The notes under the pieces were generated by a model. That model was not told the DNA's origin. It worked only from the letters and a program-made list of their open reading frames with translations, and did not search any database. A program made the translations under genes and the position numbers. A DNA stretch of 64,000 bases from NCBI GenBank assembly GCA_021234155.1, contig JAJEKV010000052.1:9503284-9567283 (forward strand). The letters run 5' to 3'. Numbering within the stretch: position 1 is the first letter of the stretch; the number at the start of each line of letters is the position of its first letter. Positions 15,560 to 26,130 of this stretch are shown piece after piece. This stretch comes from Isoetes taiwanensis. Lineage: Eukaryota > Streptophyta > Lycopodiopsida > Isoetales > Isoetaceae.

Positions 15560-17639
15560 GAGGTGGCTTGAAAGTTATGTTTTTATAATCAATCAAAATT
15601 GCTATTTTAGAACATTGTCATTTTGTGAAGATGATGGTACCCATTTGCGGAATAGGATCCAACTGGACACATGGACATTGGGGTTTGAGTGTAACGTATT
15701 GGTCTGTGGTGCTCGGTATAGAACAAGGATGGCAGAAGCATAAGAAGTCTAATAGAGGATAGAATGGAAATACATGTTTTGTGAAGTGACTTAAATCATA
15801 GTTCAAAGTCATGTTTTGACAATCGATTCAAGTTGCTACTTAGACAATAGAGTACTTGATACCATGAGTTTATTAATAGCATGGAGTATTTGATACTTGA
15901 TAACATACGAAGCAATATATGAAGAATTCAAATAGAGAAGTAAGAGGAGGAGTGGGGTGCAAAAGAACTTAGGAAATGTGAATTGTTTTGTATATCAATT
16001 TTGTTGAGGGTACGAAGGAAGAACTCGATATTTTAAAATGAAGAAGGTTGCTAAGAATTTAATAGCATGAAATACATGGAAGTTGCAAGCCAAGGAAAGC
16101 TGCTTAGAAATGCAAAGGCATGTCTTTTGTTGCTCAATAGTTATGGGTCGTGTTGTGAGTTTGGGTCCTGACGAATGCAATGATTTGGAGTTCGTGATTG
16201 AGCTCGAACATTCAGTACGCTTTGGCGCAATGATTGAGGATCTATCTTCATTGTAGCTAATGCGCCTCCTAATGGATAACCGAGAAATTTGTCAAGCAAT
16301 GCTCCTACCACTGTGACATGTAGCATCTCGGATGCAGTGTCACTATTTCGCCGAACATTGTTAACTCATCTATCATGTCGTCGTTCCTGCCCGTGTCGCA
16401 GAGACTGTCCGACATTGCCTTATTGCAAGCATTGCACGTCTTGACGACCTTGTTGTCACCAGTTATATTCAATCTCAATATGCCTAAGACCTGTACATCC
16501 AAGAACGTTTGATTAGTGGAAAGTTATATGAAATAAGGTGAGAAGCAAGGACAATTTTGGCTTAATTTTAGTGGCAAAAGATATACCTTGGTATTTTCTA
16601 GAACGTGTGCTGCGAAGTCTTTGTTTGTCTAGGAACTATAATTCATCCGGAAACGAGTTTGACACTGCATCACAATCTTGAATGCCACAAACTAATAAAC
16701 TACCTCAGCGCCAAACAAGCCGAGTATCTGCCATATCCAAATCAAATAATTAATAACCAAAAAAAAAAAAAAAATCAAGAACTGAAATGCCTAGGCCGAC
16801 TAATGCGAAATTAATCATCTAGCATATCGTGCGATGGTTGGCTCAGCCTTATAGCTCGCCACATATTTAAAAGAGGCGTAAAAAAATGCGACACAAGCAA
16901 ATAGAAAGAAAGGGCGATTGGTAAGTTTGACTTTTCAAAAACCATTTCATTTCATGTCATCTTATGTGGCCATTCTACTATCTAGGATAACAAATCTCTT
17001 TTAACAACTGTCCTGCCTTTCAAACTTTTGATATAGGCACTGGCCAGATTTTGTATAATGTGGTATAACGAAATGTCATTGAAGAATATGTATTTCAAGC
17101 GGCAAAGATATACAGACATTCAAGTAAGGACTATCTTTTCTTGTAGTTTGGAACTTGTCTAGCCTATCTGCACGTCTTTGGTTTGATATGAGGAATGTTC
17201 TTGTTTCAATCTTCTATCTGATGTATAACTTTTATTTTTGGTTATCTAGGTTTTATTCTGATTGTTGCCATGCGCCACTACCAACAGACTTTGAGTTTGA
17301 CGAAGGGCAGCAGTTTGCTAGGTTCTTGCATAGGTGGTCTAGAACTTATGAATGTTTGCTAAGATACAATAGCAATGCTTGGTTCGCATGAAGTCTGAAA
17401 TCTAACTCAGTGTTTTGAAGTTGAGTCTCCTATGTCATTTCAAATGTCATAGCAGCAAACTGTCCAAATAGACCATCTTCTAGTCCTAATCATCCATTAC
17501 CATTGCATTTTAAAATGCTATTCTCAAAGGTTGCAATACCTTTTTAGGCCTGCCAAACGAGACATCTGTACTTTATTTTTTATTTTCTTTTATTCTCGTG
17601 TTTTAATAAAGTAGTAACTTGGATATGAGGTGTATGCTG
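15560..17639. other. Stretch with no supported gene
   Basis: A minus-strand open frame at 16,305-16,502 has Cys-rich words (KTCNACNKAMSDSLC) but no recognisable family or splice context, and it runs into stops. The rest is AT-rich spacer with an A-run near 16,758. No gene is called. Confidence 0.25.
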
Positions 17640-18287
17640 GCAGCAGAAGCTGGACCCAATTCTTCTCCCGCTCAAGTCAAGCCCCACTACATGGGTGCTA
17701 CGAGCCCTCTGTCCCATGCATAAGAAGTTGGCTCACCGCCGGTCACGGGTGAAAGCATCGATGCAGGTGACAAACTGACTGGGATCACTGGAGCGCTTGA
17801 CTAAGGAATCAAAGTAAAACAACTTAGTGCAAGGCGGCCTTGATCATGCCAAGAAAATCCTGCAATTATCAATTATTGCATTCCATGATGTGTAAAACAA
17901 CTTAGTGCAAGATGGTCTTGATCATGCTGAGCAAATCCTGCAATTATTGCATTCCATGATATGACATTGGGGCTTTTAGAAATGTTGACCGCCCTCTCTG
18001 CTTCTTCTGAGTTCCCACATTGGCATACATATTAATCAAAGAATTCTCCACAACAAGGTCAGATTGGAGATAAGTGCCAAATATTTGCCCATGAACGACA
18101 TGCTAGGCAAGCTATTGCAAGCTCTCAAGAGAGCCAAAAACGTGAATTTGTCTGTGGAAATGCCTGCAATTTGCATTTCATGATACAACTGTAAAAACAA
18201 CTCTCACCATCTTTGGGCTTGGCATGAGCATAAATAATTGCATTCCATGAATAACGATCTGGATTTGAAAGCATGTTTAATGTATTA
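17640..18287 (-). pseudogene. PPR pseudogene, downstream part
   Basis: On the minus strand the segment just below 18,287 codes for NTLNMLSNPDRYSWNAII, then across frameshifts YHEMQIAGISTDKFTFLALL, QSDLVVENSLINMYANVG and, further on, ISWNAII and DPSQFVTCIDAF. This is the typical alternation of plant PLS-type pentatricopeptide repeats (organelle RNA-binding and editing proteins). Several frameshifts and stops, plus an internal tandem duplication at 17,810-17,960, show it is dead. Its upstream part lies 6.4 kb away at 24,667-24,936, separated by a Helitron. Confidence 0.7.
17815..17965. repeat. Tandem duplication of about 80 bp inside PPR remnant
   Basis: 'aaaacaacttagtgcaag' followed by 'cttgatcatgc' and 'aaatcctgcaattat' occurs at about 17,816 and again at about 17,897 with a few changes. 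It doubles part of the PPR repeat. Confidence 0.65.
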
Positions 18288-18298
18288 CTAGTAACAGG

Positions 18299-18317
18299 TG
18301 CCCGGCGTTGCCGGGCA
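18299..18317 (-). other. Helitron 3' terminal hairpin
   Basis: Perfect 8-bp GC-rich stem around a GTT loop, 11 nt before the terminal CTAG. This spacing is diagnostic of plant Helitron 3' ends. Confidence 0.75.
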
Positions 18318-18689
18318 TAAAAACAATATGTGATAAACTCTAGAAATTGTGGAAAAAGAAAGAAATGTGCACCGAAAAGAAATGAAGTGCAGAAAGAGAT
18401 TCACCATGGAGGTGTAGATGCATGGATTAACAAAATATCATGGAGATTGCAATGTTAGACTCATCTAAATTGTGATTTTTATAAAAATAACCTATAGTAT
18501 CCATATAACAATTTTGCATAGTTACATTGTGACTCATGCTAAATAATGATATATGCATGAGCTAGTTACTTTCAATCAAGGTTGATGCGACCTCAAAAAA
18601 TAGTAGACAGTGACATAATTTGGCATCATTCACTTTAGGTGCAGTTGTTTAAATAAGGGACCTACTTGCTACCACCACACAATGTATCA

Positions 18690-18880
18690 TGATCCTAAGT
18701 TCTTGATATCGAAATCGATTTATGTTCATTCAAGAACCACATGTACATTCTCCATGTATCATGATCCACCCTAGCAAGAACTATTATGATTTTCAATGTT
18801 CTGTTTAGCGTTCTTGATATTGAAATCGACTTGTGCTCATTCAAGAACTATTATGATTTTCGTCAATGTTCTGTTTAGCC
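18690..18880. repeat. Imperfect duplication inside Helitron
   Basis: 'ttcttgatatcgaaatcgat' near 18,700 recurs as 'ttcttgatattgaaatcgac' near 18,811, and 'aactattatgattttc' plus 'aatgttctgtttagc' each occur twice. Confidence 0.55.
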
Positions 18881-19652
18881 AAGAGCTGCAAGGAGTTTGA
18901 TATGGTATGCAAGTCGCTTGCCAATATCTATTGTTGAAATTTGGATTTTTCGATATGGGGAAAAACTTGTTGGATTTTTTTCCAAGTTGGTTTCCCTAAG
19001 GTTCCAGGGGTTTTGGCTAAAGGTTTGTTGGGCTTTAGCTAGAACATGTAATGTAAGCAAGGATATATAAATACTAAAATGCTTGCTTGTTGGTTATATA
19101 TGGAAGAGGTTATCATTATGTTTGTTCGATGTGACATGGCAATATTATTGAAATGTGCCATTCGTACAATGGTGCATAGGGCATGTCCTAAGTTGTGGTT
19201 GACCTTAGCTAGTTAAGACTACATGAGTGAGGCGTAATATTGTTTGTTCAACATAAAAAGAACCGCCAATGCGAAGCTTGTCACATTGTGATTTGAGGTG
19301 GTTCTTTTATTTTGTGTTATTATTATGTGTTACCTAAGATTTGGACCAAAGCACATTCAATATGTACTTGTCATGGCATAGAACCACAATCAAATGTAAT
19401 GGCATTTGAGCTTTAGGTCGCATTTAAAGAGGATCTTGTTAAACATAATGTAGCATTGGGGAGGGTGGCATTTGAAGCAAGGGCCAATGATACAATGTAG
19501 AGCTATATACGAAATTATAGGTTTACACTCTAGCTTTTGATTCAATAATCAATACAAATCCACAAAACTCAAGAAAGAAATATATTGGCATTTTTTAAGT
19601 CTTTCGCACATGGGCAAAAATGGGTCTGCGTAAGTTTCAGTAGCTAAGTATT

Positions 19653-19812
19653 GGCGAACACAAATGTTATCCTTGCATGAGTAAATGTTATCCTTGCATG
19701 AGTTAAACAAATGCCATCGCTGCATGAGTAAAGGCGAACACAAATGTTATCCTTGCATGAGTAAATGTTATCCTTGCATGAGTTAAACAAATGCCATCGC
19801 TGCATGAGTAAA
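19653..19812. repeat. Perfect tandem duplication, 80-bp unit
   Basis: The unit starting 'ggcgaacacaaatgttatcc' at 19,653 is repeated without visible change at 19,733. Inside each unit, 'aaatgttatccttgcatgag' occurs twice. Identity suggests a recent event. Confidence 0.85.
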
Positions 19813-20424
19813 ACAGCTTGAATAGACTCTTCTTTATTCTATTCTATGTGAATGGACTTTAAGAGGCATCGACAAAAAGATCCTTGATGCACAAACAAAA
19901 AATAGGTTTTTCTTATTGAGAATTGTAATAAGAGGAACTCATTGTTCCCTTCCGCATCTTTGTTTATACTCTTGATGAGACACCACATCTGTAGCAGACA
20001 TACTAAACATGACATGTCTATGGCAAAATGCTCAACATAGACAAAACAAGTATTGTACAACAGATATAGTCATTCCACATCAAGGAGATAATTTGGAAAT
20101 GTACAAATGAATGAAATAAGTATATGAGACACAAACTGAATCCCAGATCAAGACCCAAACCCAAGTGGGACATGCGATTGATGCTTGCTAACTAATGGCA
20201 GGAGCATGAAACTTGCTATATGCCATATCTGCCATCTTTTTATTGCAACAATTAATAACTTAGACACAGGAAGTAGGCAACTGAAACTTTCTATTACGGA
20301 GATGCAGAATAATCAATAAGTGGACCTCCCTAGATTCTGCACATGATCCTCACTATAATCTGCATATGGTCCTCTGATAACATGGTGTTTGACACCAAGG
20401 GATATACTCCTCCAAGCGAATACA

Positions 20425-20439
20425 GATCTATGCTCTTCT
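20425..20439. repeat. LINE target site duplication, left copy
   Basis: GATCTATGCTCTTCT, identical to 21,786-21,800, directly abuts the T-run that marks the LINE tail. Confidence 0.85.
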
Positions 20440-21785
20440 TTTTTTTTTTGAAGAGCTGTGTCATCAATGTATTAAAAGAATGGTAATGTTACAAAGCAAG
20501 TGAGGAGGAAGGAGAACTGCCCCAAAGAGACAGCGATACCTCGACACTCCACAACAAACTCACAAACAAACTGCAACTCTACTGCTGTACAAACCGACCA
20601 TCACCATCTACAACACCCAAGAAGTCCCGCCAAATGGCAAACTTCCACTCTACTAATCCCGGGAACGCCCCTTTAAAGCTTTGAAATAGCTTTGTACTGT
20701 CGAGGAATCGAGAGGGCCGCGGGCTGCTGAATCCCCCCGAAAGATCCACAACCGCCCGCTTCCAAATCAACCACACCAACCAAGCCACGCCAGATGCAAG
20801 GCTTCTTTGCCGCAAGAGCGGCCAAGCACCAGGATACACGTGAAGCGGCAATCGTTGGCTAGTCAATCTCGCTGAAATAGAGCCCCGACCCAATCCCTTG
20901 CAGCCACAAGTGAGGGCATAAAACCGGACAATGCTCTGATCTCCACGATGAAGGCCACAACAAGGGCAAAGAGGGCTCACACCCAGCCTAAACCCGACTC
21001 ACAAGGACATTCACCCGATACGGCCCGGTTGCACCACCGCCACGAGCACCCTAACCTTCCCTAACCTTCTTCCTTTCTTTTTCGAGCTCCATGTCCACGT
21101 CCAAACCGAAGCCATCGAGAACCCGGAAGTTGCAAAGACCACTTGCCCGAAGGCGAGTGTCATGAATAGCCAACACCCGGTAACAAGACCGCACAAAACA
21201 AAAGAAGACACAACATCCGGGATGAACCTTCCAAACTGCACCACCACATCATCACGGGGGACTATAGGTATGTGTAGCGGAATACTTCTCGCCACTTGTT
21301 CCCGGATAGCTTCGGTCAACGCCCTTGGCGGCGGCTCGAAAAACTCCCACGAAGCTAGGCGACCACCCCAATACCAATCCTCCAAGGTGAGCCTGGCCGG
21401 CTCGCCTCCAAGGGCCTCTGCGTCCGAGAGCATGCACATGGCGACCAAGGGCAAGTCTTGTGAGGGGTAGAGGAACCCACAAGAAAGGAGAAGAGTGGTG
21501 ATAAACCGAGGCATAATCTAGCCGGAAGAGCACACGCACATGATCCCAAGCTCGCAACACCCCCTGTGAGAAAGGGGATGCATGTGGGAAAGGCCGGAGA
21601 CCATACAACAAAGATTGCCCGGGGCAACTCCACATGCACGACGGCTTCCCAAACGCCACACAATGGCGAAGAGATCGCAAATAACAATGCCGCACCGGAG
21701 AAGATGCTCCATCTGCGAATGCTCCAAACAAACTTGGAGACCAACACCTTACTATGTAGTGCCAAATCCAGAATGGCCAAGCCCC
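20440..21785 (-). mobile_element. 5'-truncated LINE (non-LTR retrotransposon)
   Basis: A GC-richer 1.35-kb insertion is flanked by identical 15-bp direct repeats (20,425-20,439 and 21,786-21,800) and begins with a T-run on the plus strand, that is, a poly(A) tail on the minus strand. This is the hallmark of target-primed reverse transcription. Minus-strand frames carry pieces of the C-terminal region of a plant LINE reverse transcriptase: a zf-RVT-like segment (SQMEHLLRCGIVICDLFAIVWR near 21,720-21,655, in two frames) and a final segment WLVWLIWKRAVVDLSGG near 20,770-20,720, with a stop at 20,579. Frameshifts make it inactive. The polymerase core is absent because of 5' truncation. Confidence 0.85.
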
Positions 21786-21800
21786 GATCTATGCTCTTCT
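21786..21800. repeat. LINE target site duplication, right copy
   Basis: GATCTATGCTCTTCT, identical to the left copy at 20,425. Confidence 0.85.
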
Positions 21801-22148
21801 GTCAGGCTACAAATTTATTAAGACTACCAATGTTGTAGCCAGAATTACGAAAATGGAGACCAGGGTCTTTGTCATTTAGGATCTCATTTAGGATCTGAGA
21901 ACATTGAGATAATCCTGCAACAACACTAATTGCAGAACAAAAGAGCCAGAAGTATCTGCATGAAATTCAAAAGTTCCAGGTTTCATCCAGGCTACGAATT
22001 TATGAAGGCCACCAATTGTTGTAGCTAGGATAACGATGATCTATCATTATAGTTTTGGCTCTTCTTAGATAGTTATCTACCTAAAAATAGATACAAAATC
22101 TAGAATTACTGCAACACGAATCACACACAACAAAAGAGGCAGATACTT

Positions 22149-22350
22149 ATCCATCTATTCATGATGCACTCCAAGTAAATGAAATTTTGAATTAATATAT
22201 GGGCCAGGGGTCGAAGATATCTGTTACTGTGTGCAGATCCATCTATTCATGAAGCATTCTCCAAATAGTTACTTCAATCTACAAAAAGGCAAATGAAAAT
22301 TTGAATTAATACATGTGGAGAGGCCCCAACATATCTCCTACTGTGTGCAG
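22149..22350. repeat. Tandem duplication of about 100 bp in Helitron
   Basis: 'atccatctattcatga', 'tttgaattaata' and 'tactgtgtgcag' appear in the same order in two adjacent units, 22,149-22,240 and 22,241-22,350. Confidence 0.6.
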
Positions 22351-22754
22351 ATTCCTATCACAGAAGTACTGCCTCAATAAACTATTATTTATGCAAAAAA
22401 GAAGCATCTTTGTGGCAACACAAAACCCATTGCCGAGTATAGTCCAAATATGGCATTGCAAGGCAAACTCGGCAAAAACCCATTGCAAGATATATGAAAG
22501 AAAAACATGAATCAATACAATATTAAGAAGCAGCTATAATGCTCAAAACAATATCTGCAGCTATAATGCTCAAAACAACATTTTAAAAGTTTTATGTTCA
22601 ACTATATTGTACCAGTTAACCTAACTTACATGCAATCTATGTCTTTGTGAATTGTAGATACGTTGCAAACCTGAAAGAGTACACAATAAACTTTTAGTAA
22701 TGCAAAAAAGAACCTTGTTGCAATGCAAAGATATGGGGACAATAGATTCTTTGT

Positions 22755-23310
22755 GGCAAGTAAATAGGATAAAGGCCACCTTGCAATACCATATAATTCT
22801 GTCAAAGTCATCAAATGGTGCATTAGAATTTTAAGTACATAGATAGTGGATATTTTTTATGTCTGCATGCTGGCACAAATGTGAACACTCAAAAGCAAAA
22901 AAGAGTATCCTTATTGAAAGCAAGGTGAAAGATAATGATAAATCTTACAAATCCCAGACATGTATAAGTAGTAGTTCAACTTACTTGGCAAGTAGAACAA
23001 ATTTTACAAAATCCCAGACCGCGTATAAGAATTAGTTCGACTTACTTGGCAAGTACAGTGTATAAAAAGTAGTTGGATTTACTTGGCAAGTAAAGAGGGC
23101 AAAGGCCACCAATAGCAGCTTCTACATTCGTGTTCTACAATATAATTCTGTCCAAGTCATCAAATGATGCACTTAGATAGCTTAAGAACATAGATAGCAG
23201 ATGTCTTTAATGTCCGCACGCTGACATAAATGCGAACAGTCAAGTGTAGAAAAGAGTATCCTTGGCAAACCAAAATAAAAGATGACACATTTTACAAAGG
23301 CCCAGACTTA
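22755..23310. repeat. Diverged tandem duplication of about 340 bp in Helitron
   Basis: Blocks 'ataattctgtcaaagtcatc', 'aagagtatccttattgaaag' and 'cttacaaatcccagac' (22,790-22,960) recur in order at 23,140-23,310. Three copies of 'acttggcaagta' lie between them. Confidence 0.6.
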
Positions 23311-24666
23311 CATGCCTTCAAATACAATCACAAACCCGTTATATTTCTTATTTTCAACTTCCGTAATTTCAAGAAAACTATGCTTTTCTCTTAACAAAAG
23401 ATGGTTTCCCATAACCCGAATGCATGCATCTACCGAAACTGCTTCCGCACACTTATTGCAAGCATTGACAAAGTGCTAACCTAGGTTACTGTCTACCCGG
23501 CTTCCATGTTGTGGCAATATGCATGGTTCCATCCATCGCCACCTGCAACACATGTAAAAATAGAACAAATTTGAAATCATTATGAAACAAATACCTGTCC
23601 AGATTATAACTGCGTAAAGATAAAATATAACTCCAGAATGCAAGCAAGCCTGATGTGGTGCAGAAAAACTTGTTGAATGCCACAATACTTGATAATTGAA
23701 AGAACAATGTGCTTTGTTGGAAACTACATTGTGCTTTTCATAAGAAATAGTGATCCAAATATGGGTAACAAAAGGAGCTCCTTCCATAGCAAGGATGAGC
23801 TCAGATGAGGAATTCTGAGCATGGCATGTAGAAAAGAACTGGAATTCTCCGAGAAGGAACAATAATTATGTTTGTCTATGAGAATTGTGTCCCCCCCAGT
23901 ACTCAAGCCCCTGTGACTTGGTGTTATGAGTTGCCAAAGTCAAGCATCAAGACAAATACAAACACTAATATACATAATAGAAGGTAGGTCTCAAGAATAA
24001 TTTGGACTTGAAAATTACAGAGATAGATGCAGATCGCAAGAGCCCCATTTGAAGACTTACCTGCACCGAAGTCCTAGTGAACAGAAGGAGGATAATCTTC
24101 ACATCTTTTCTTACATAAGGAATAGGATGTCTGAGTGAACTGCAGATAATTCAGAGGCCACAACGGTAGGAGCTGTGCACCTCCAGCTTAAGATGAATTT
24201 ATTGTGAATAATATTGGAGATGAAGAGTAGACGAAATAACCAAACCTTAATGAAGCTGAAGACAAATTTGTTGTGATGCTGAAGCTATGGCGGCCCTTAA
24301 GGAATCACCGAAGACTATCTGAAGCCGAAATGAAGCCGAACACTATCTTGCAGCCAAAATTACCCCTGTGCCCATATTAATCTAGCCTCAGACTGGACAT
24401 GCAACCTCCAGCGCAACAGTTTCGGATGTCCTCCATGCCGTCCACGATGTCCTCCATGCCGTTCACATACGCATGCCAGATTTGAAGGTCGAAATCAAGA
24501 AGGGGCAAAATCGAAACCAAAATCAAGGCTAAGCAATTTTTCCCATTTTTGGCAAATCGGAATTGTTTTCCGGCAGACAAAACCATCGAAACCTTAGGAA
24601 ATCAAGTTAAGAGAAAATTCCAAAAAAATTTCGGAACCCCGGAAAAACCAAATTTAAACAATAGGA

Positions 24667-24936
24667 TTCGCTTCAATCCATTAAAAGACGAATGAGATGG
24701 TTGGCTAAGAAGGGAGCAGAATCACGACAGTTTTGAATCATCGAAGAGTGAAGGAGCTTACCTGAATCCAAGTCTTTCTGATGGGTGCAGTCATGCACCA
24801 GCCGATAAGCCAAGTCCGGAGATAAATTCTTCCAATTCCCCCCTTCTTCCAACACCAGTTCCCACACCAGCTTATCCATTTTGGAGGCAGAATAACCAAT
24901 CCAGTTTCCATGATATGACTTATCAAGAATTGTCAT
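24667..24936 (-). pseudogene. PPR pseudogene, N-terminal part
   Basis: The minus-strand frame from ATG at 24,936 reaches a stop at 24,673. Its end (LAYRLVHDCTHQKDLDSGKL, LHSSMIQNCRDSAPFLANHL, IRLL) is the usual start of a plant PLS-class PPR array (compare the common pattern of 'C...KDL..G..LH......D.FL.N.LI..Y'). The preceding 40 residues are unplaced. The frame breaks just before the Helitron border; shifting by one base gives IEAN, which continues into the PPR fragment below 18,287. So this is the 5' portion of the same split pseudogene. Confidence 0.7.
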
Positions 24937-25640
24937 TCACAAAAACCTATAATGAGAGAGAGATTTTTTCAATGAGTAGCAGCATCATTTAAAATGGAAT
25001 TGCAGTGTTTTAAATATGTTTTAAAAAGTAGTTGTTGTGAAATTGAATTTAGATTTAGATGAGTTTGATCTTGTTGAAACACATGGTAATTTAAAACACG
25101 ATAGATTTGATGAGCCATAAAAACCATTATTACCATATTTACCAAAATGCCCGCCTTTTATTTTATGGTGCTGTGGAAAAGCCCAAAGTCCTATTGTGGG
25201 GAACTTGGACCATTCTGTTTTAGGTTTGGTGATTCAACCCTTAATATTGCCCTCTCTACTAGAGGGCAACACATATTAATAAAAAAACTTCAATGACCAT
25301 CGTCTAATTTTGAAATAAATAAATTTCCATACTCATTCTCTCAATATTGATCTACAGGTTGGCTACTTTTAACAGTTTTCACATTCAATTTTCTTCAACA
25401 TAAGTACCCTTTCATTTTCAATCTTCCTTGTGCAAGAGAGTACGTGAGCCAATGGCAAGTAGAGGAGTCTCAGATTAGTAAGAGACATCGCTCAACAAGA
25501 ATCAAATGGTATTAAAAAATGCTGTTTATTGTTTCCATTGCCTTGAATTTTGACCTAACTTACATGTTTTCTGTTGTAAAGAAAAAGGAGAATTTAGTAA
25601 GGAATCTTGTCTCCATCAAGATTTCCCAGTCTGGACAGCT
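24937..25640. other. Spacer with a 9-bp-stem palindrome
   Basis: AT-rich, no gene. At about 25,245-25,268 there is a perfect inverted repeat TTGCCCTCT-CTACT-AGAGGGCAA. It could be the end of a small transposon but has no CTRR terminus or partner. Confidence 0.35.
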
Positions 25641-25659
25641 GCCACCTTTCTGGTAACAC

Positions 25660-26130
25660 TGATTCTCATAGACTGTGTTTTGCTTGAATTGCCTCAACGT
25701 CTGATGATTTATCATCCTTCCTGTCATCCTGATCCAAATCGGAGCCAAAACCATAATATGTTGTTCTCTGAGAACCACTGATGCTAGAACTCTTCACGAA
25801 CCTCCTTGTATCAGCACTACTCTTGGTCGTCAATCCAGAAGAAACCAAAAGAGCTGGTCTCCCACCACCTAGGATAATCAGACACATGCTGGCATTCAAG
25901 AGGTGTATTTGAGCCAGCCTTGCCATAATGTTCCTCCAGATGAGCAAATTGTCTTCTAAACTGGTCCACAGCACTGGATTGCCACAAATATAAAATAAGG
26001 TATGGATGATAAGACTTAGCATTTTGCATATCTCAGAAATCACATAAGCCATACCTTGGATACATGAAATTAACTTGATCATTTCCATTTAAATATTCCT
26101 TGAGCATTTGTGGTTGATGTTCTAAAATCT
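25660..26130 (-). pseudogene. 3' exons of a plant MAP kinase (group D-like)
   Basis: On the minus strand an exon ending at 26,055 codes for ILEHQPQMLKEYLNG and NDQVNFMYP. It joins across an 81-bp GT-AG intron (25,974-26,054) to SAVDQFRRQFAHLEEHYGKA and then PLECQHVS, with the Ser codon correctly split. This is the C-terminal extension after the kinase domain, as in the long TDY-type plant MAPKs. Further down, KSSADTRRFVKSSSISGSQ resembles their Ser-rich tails, but in other frames and with intron-like breaks. No kinase catalytic exons (HRD, TDY, DFG) are visible above 26,130, so this looks like an orphaned 3' gene end. A transcript spanning distant exons cannot be excluded. Confidence 0.65.

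Larger units (their letters stand above)
18288..24666 (-). mobile_element. Helitron, about 6.4 kb, inserted in a PPR gene
   Basis: The minus-strand 3' end shows the Helitron signature: an 8-bp stem with 3-base loop (18,299-18,317; plus strand TGCCCGGCGTTGCCGGGCA), then 11 nt ending in CTAG at 18,288, followed by host T. The proposed 5' end is TCCTATTGTT at 24,666, preceded by host A. Removing the segment gives host sequence GAAGCGAATAATACATT, in which PPR-like EANNTLNML reads through, so the A/T insertion rule and the coding match support the borders together. No RepHel helicase gene is visible, so it is non-autonomous. It carries a nested LINE (20,440-21,785) and tandem duplications. The 5' border is less certain than the 3' border. 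Confidence 0.7.

Noticed and set aside
25245-25268. Perfect palindrome TTGCCCTCT-CTACT-AGAGGGCAA as a second Helitron end
   Set aside because: There is no CTRR within 10-12 nt on either strand, and the flanks do not follow the A/T rule.
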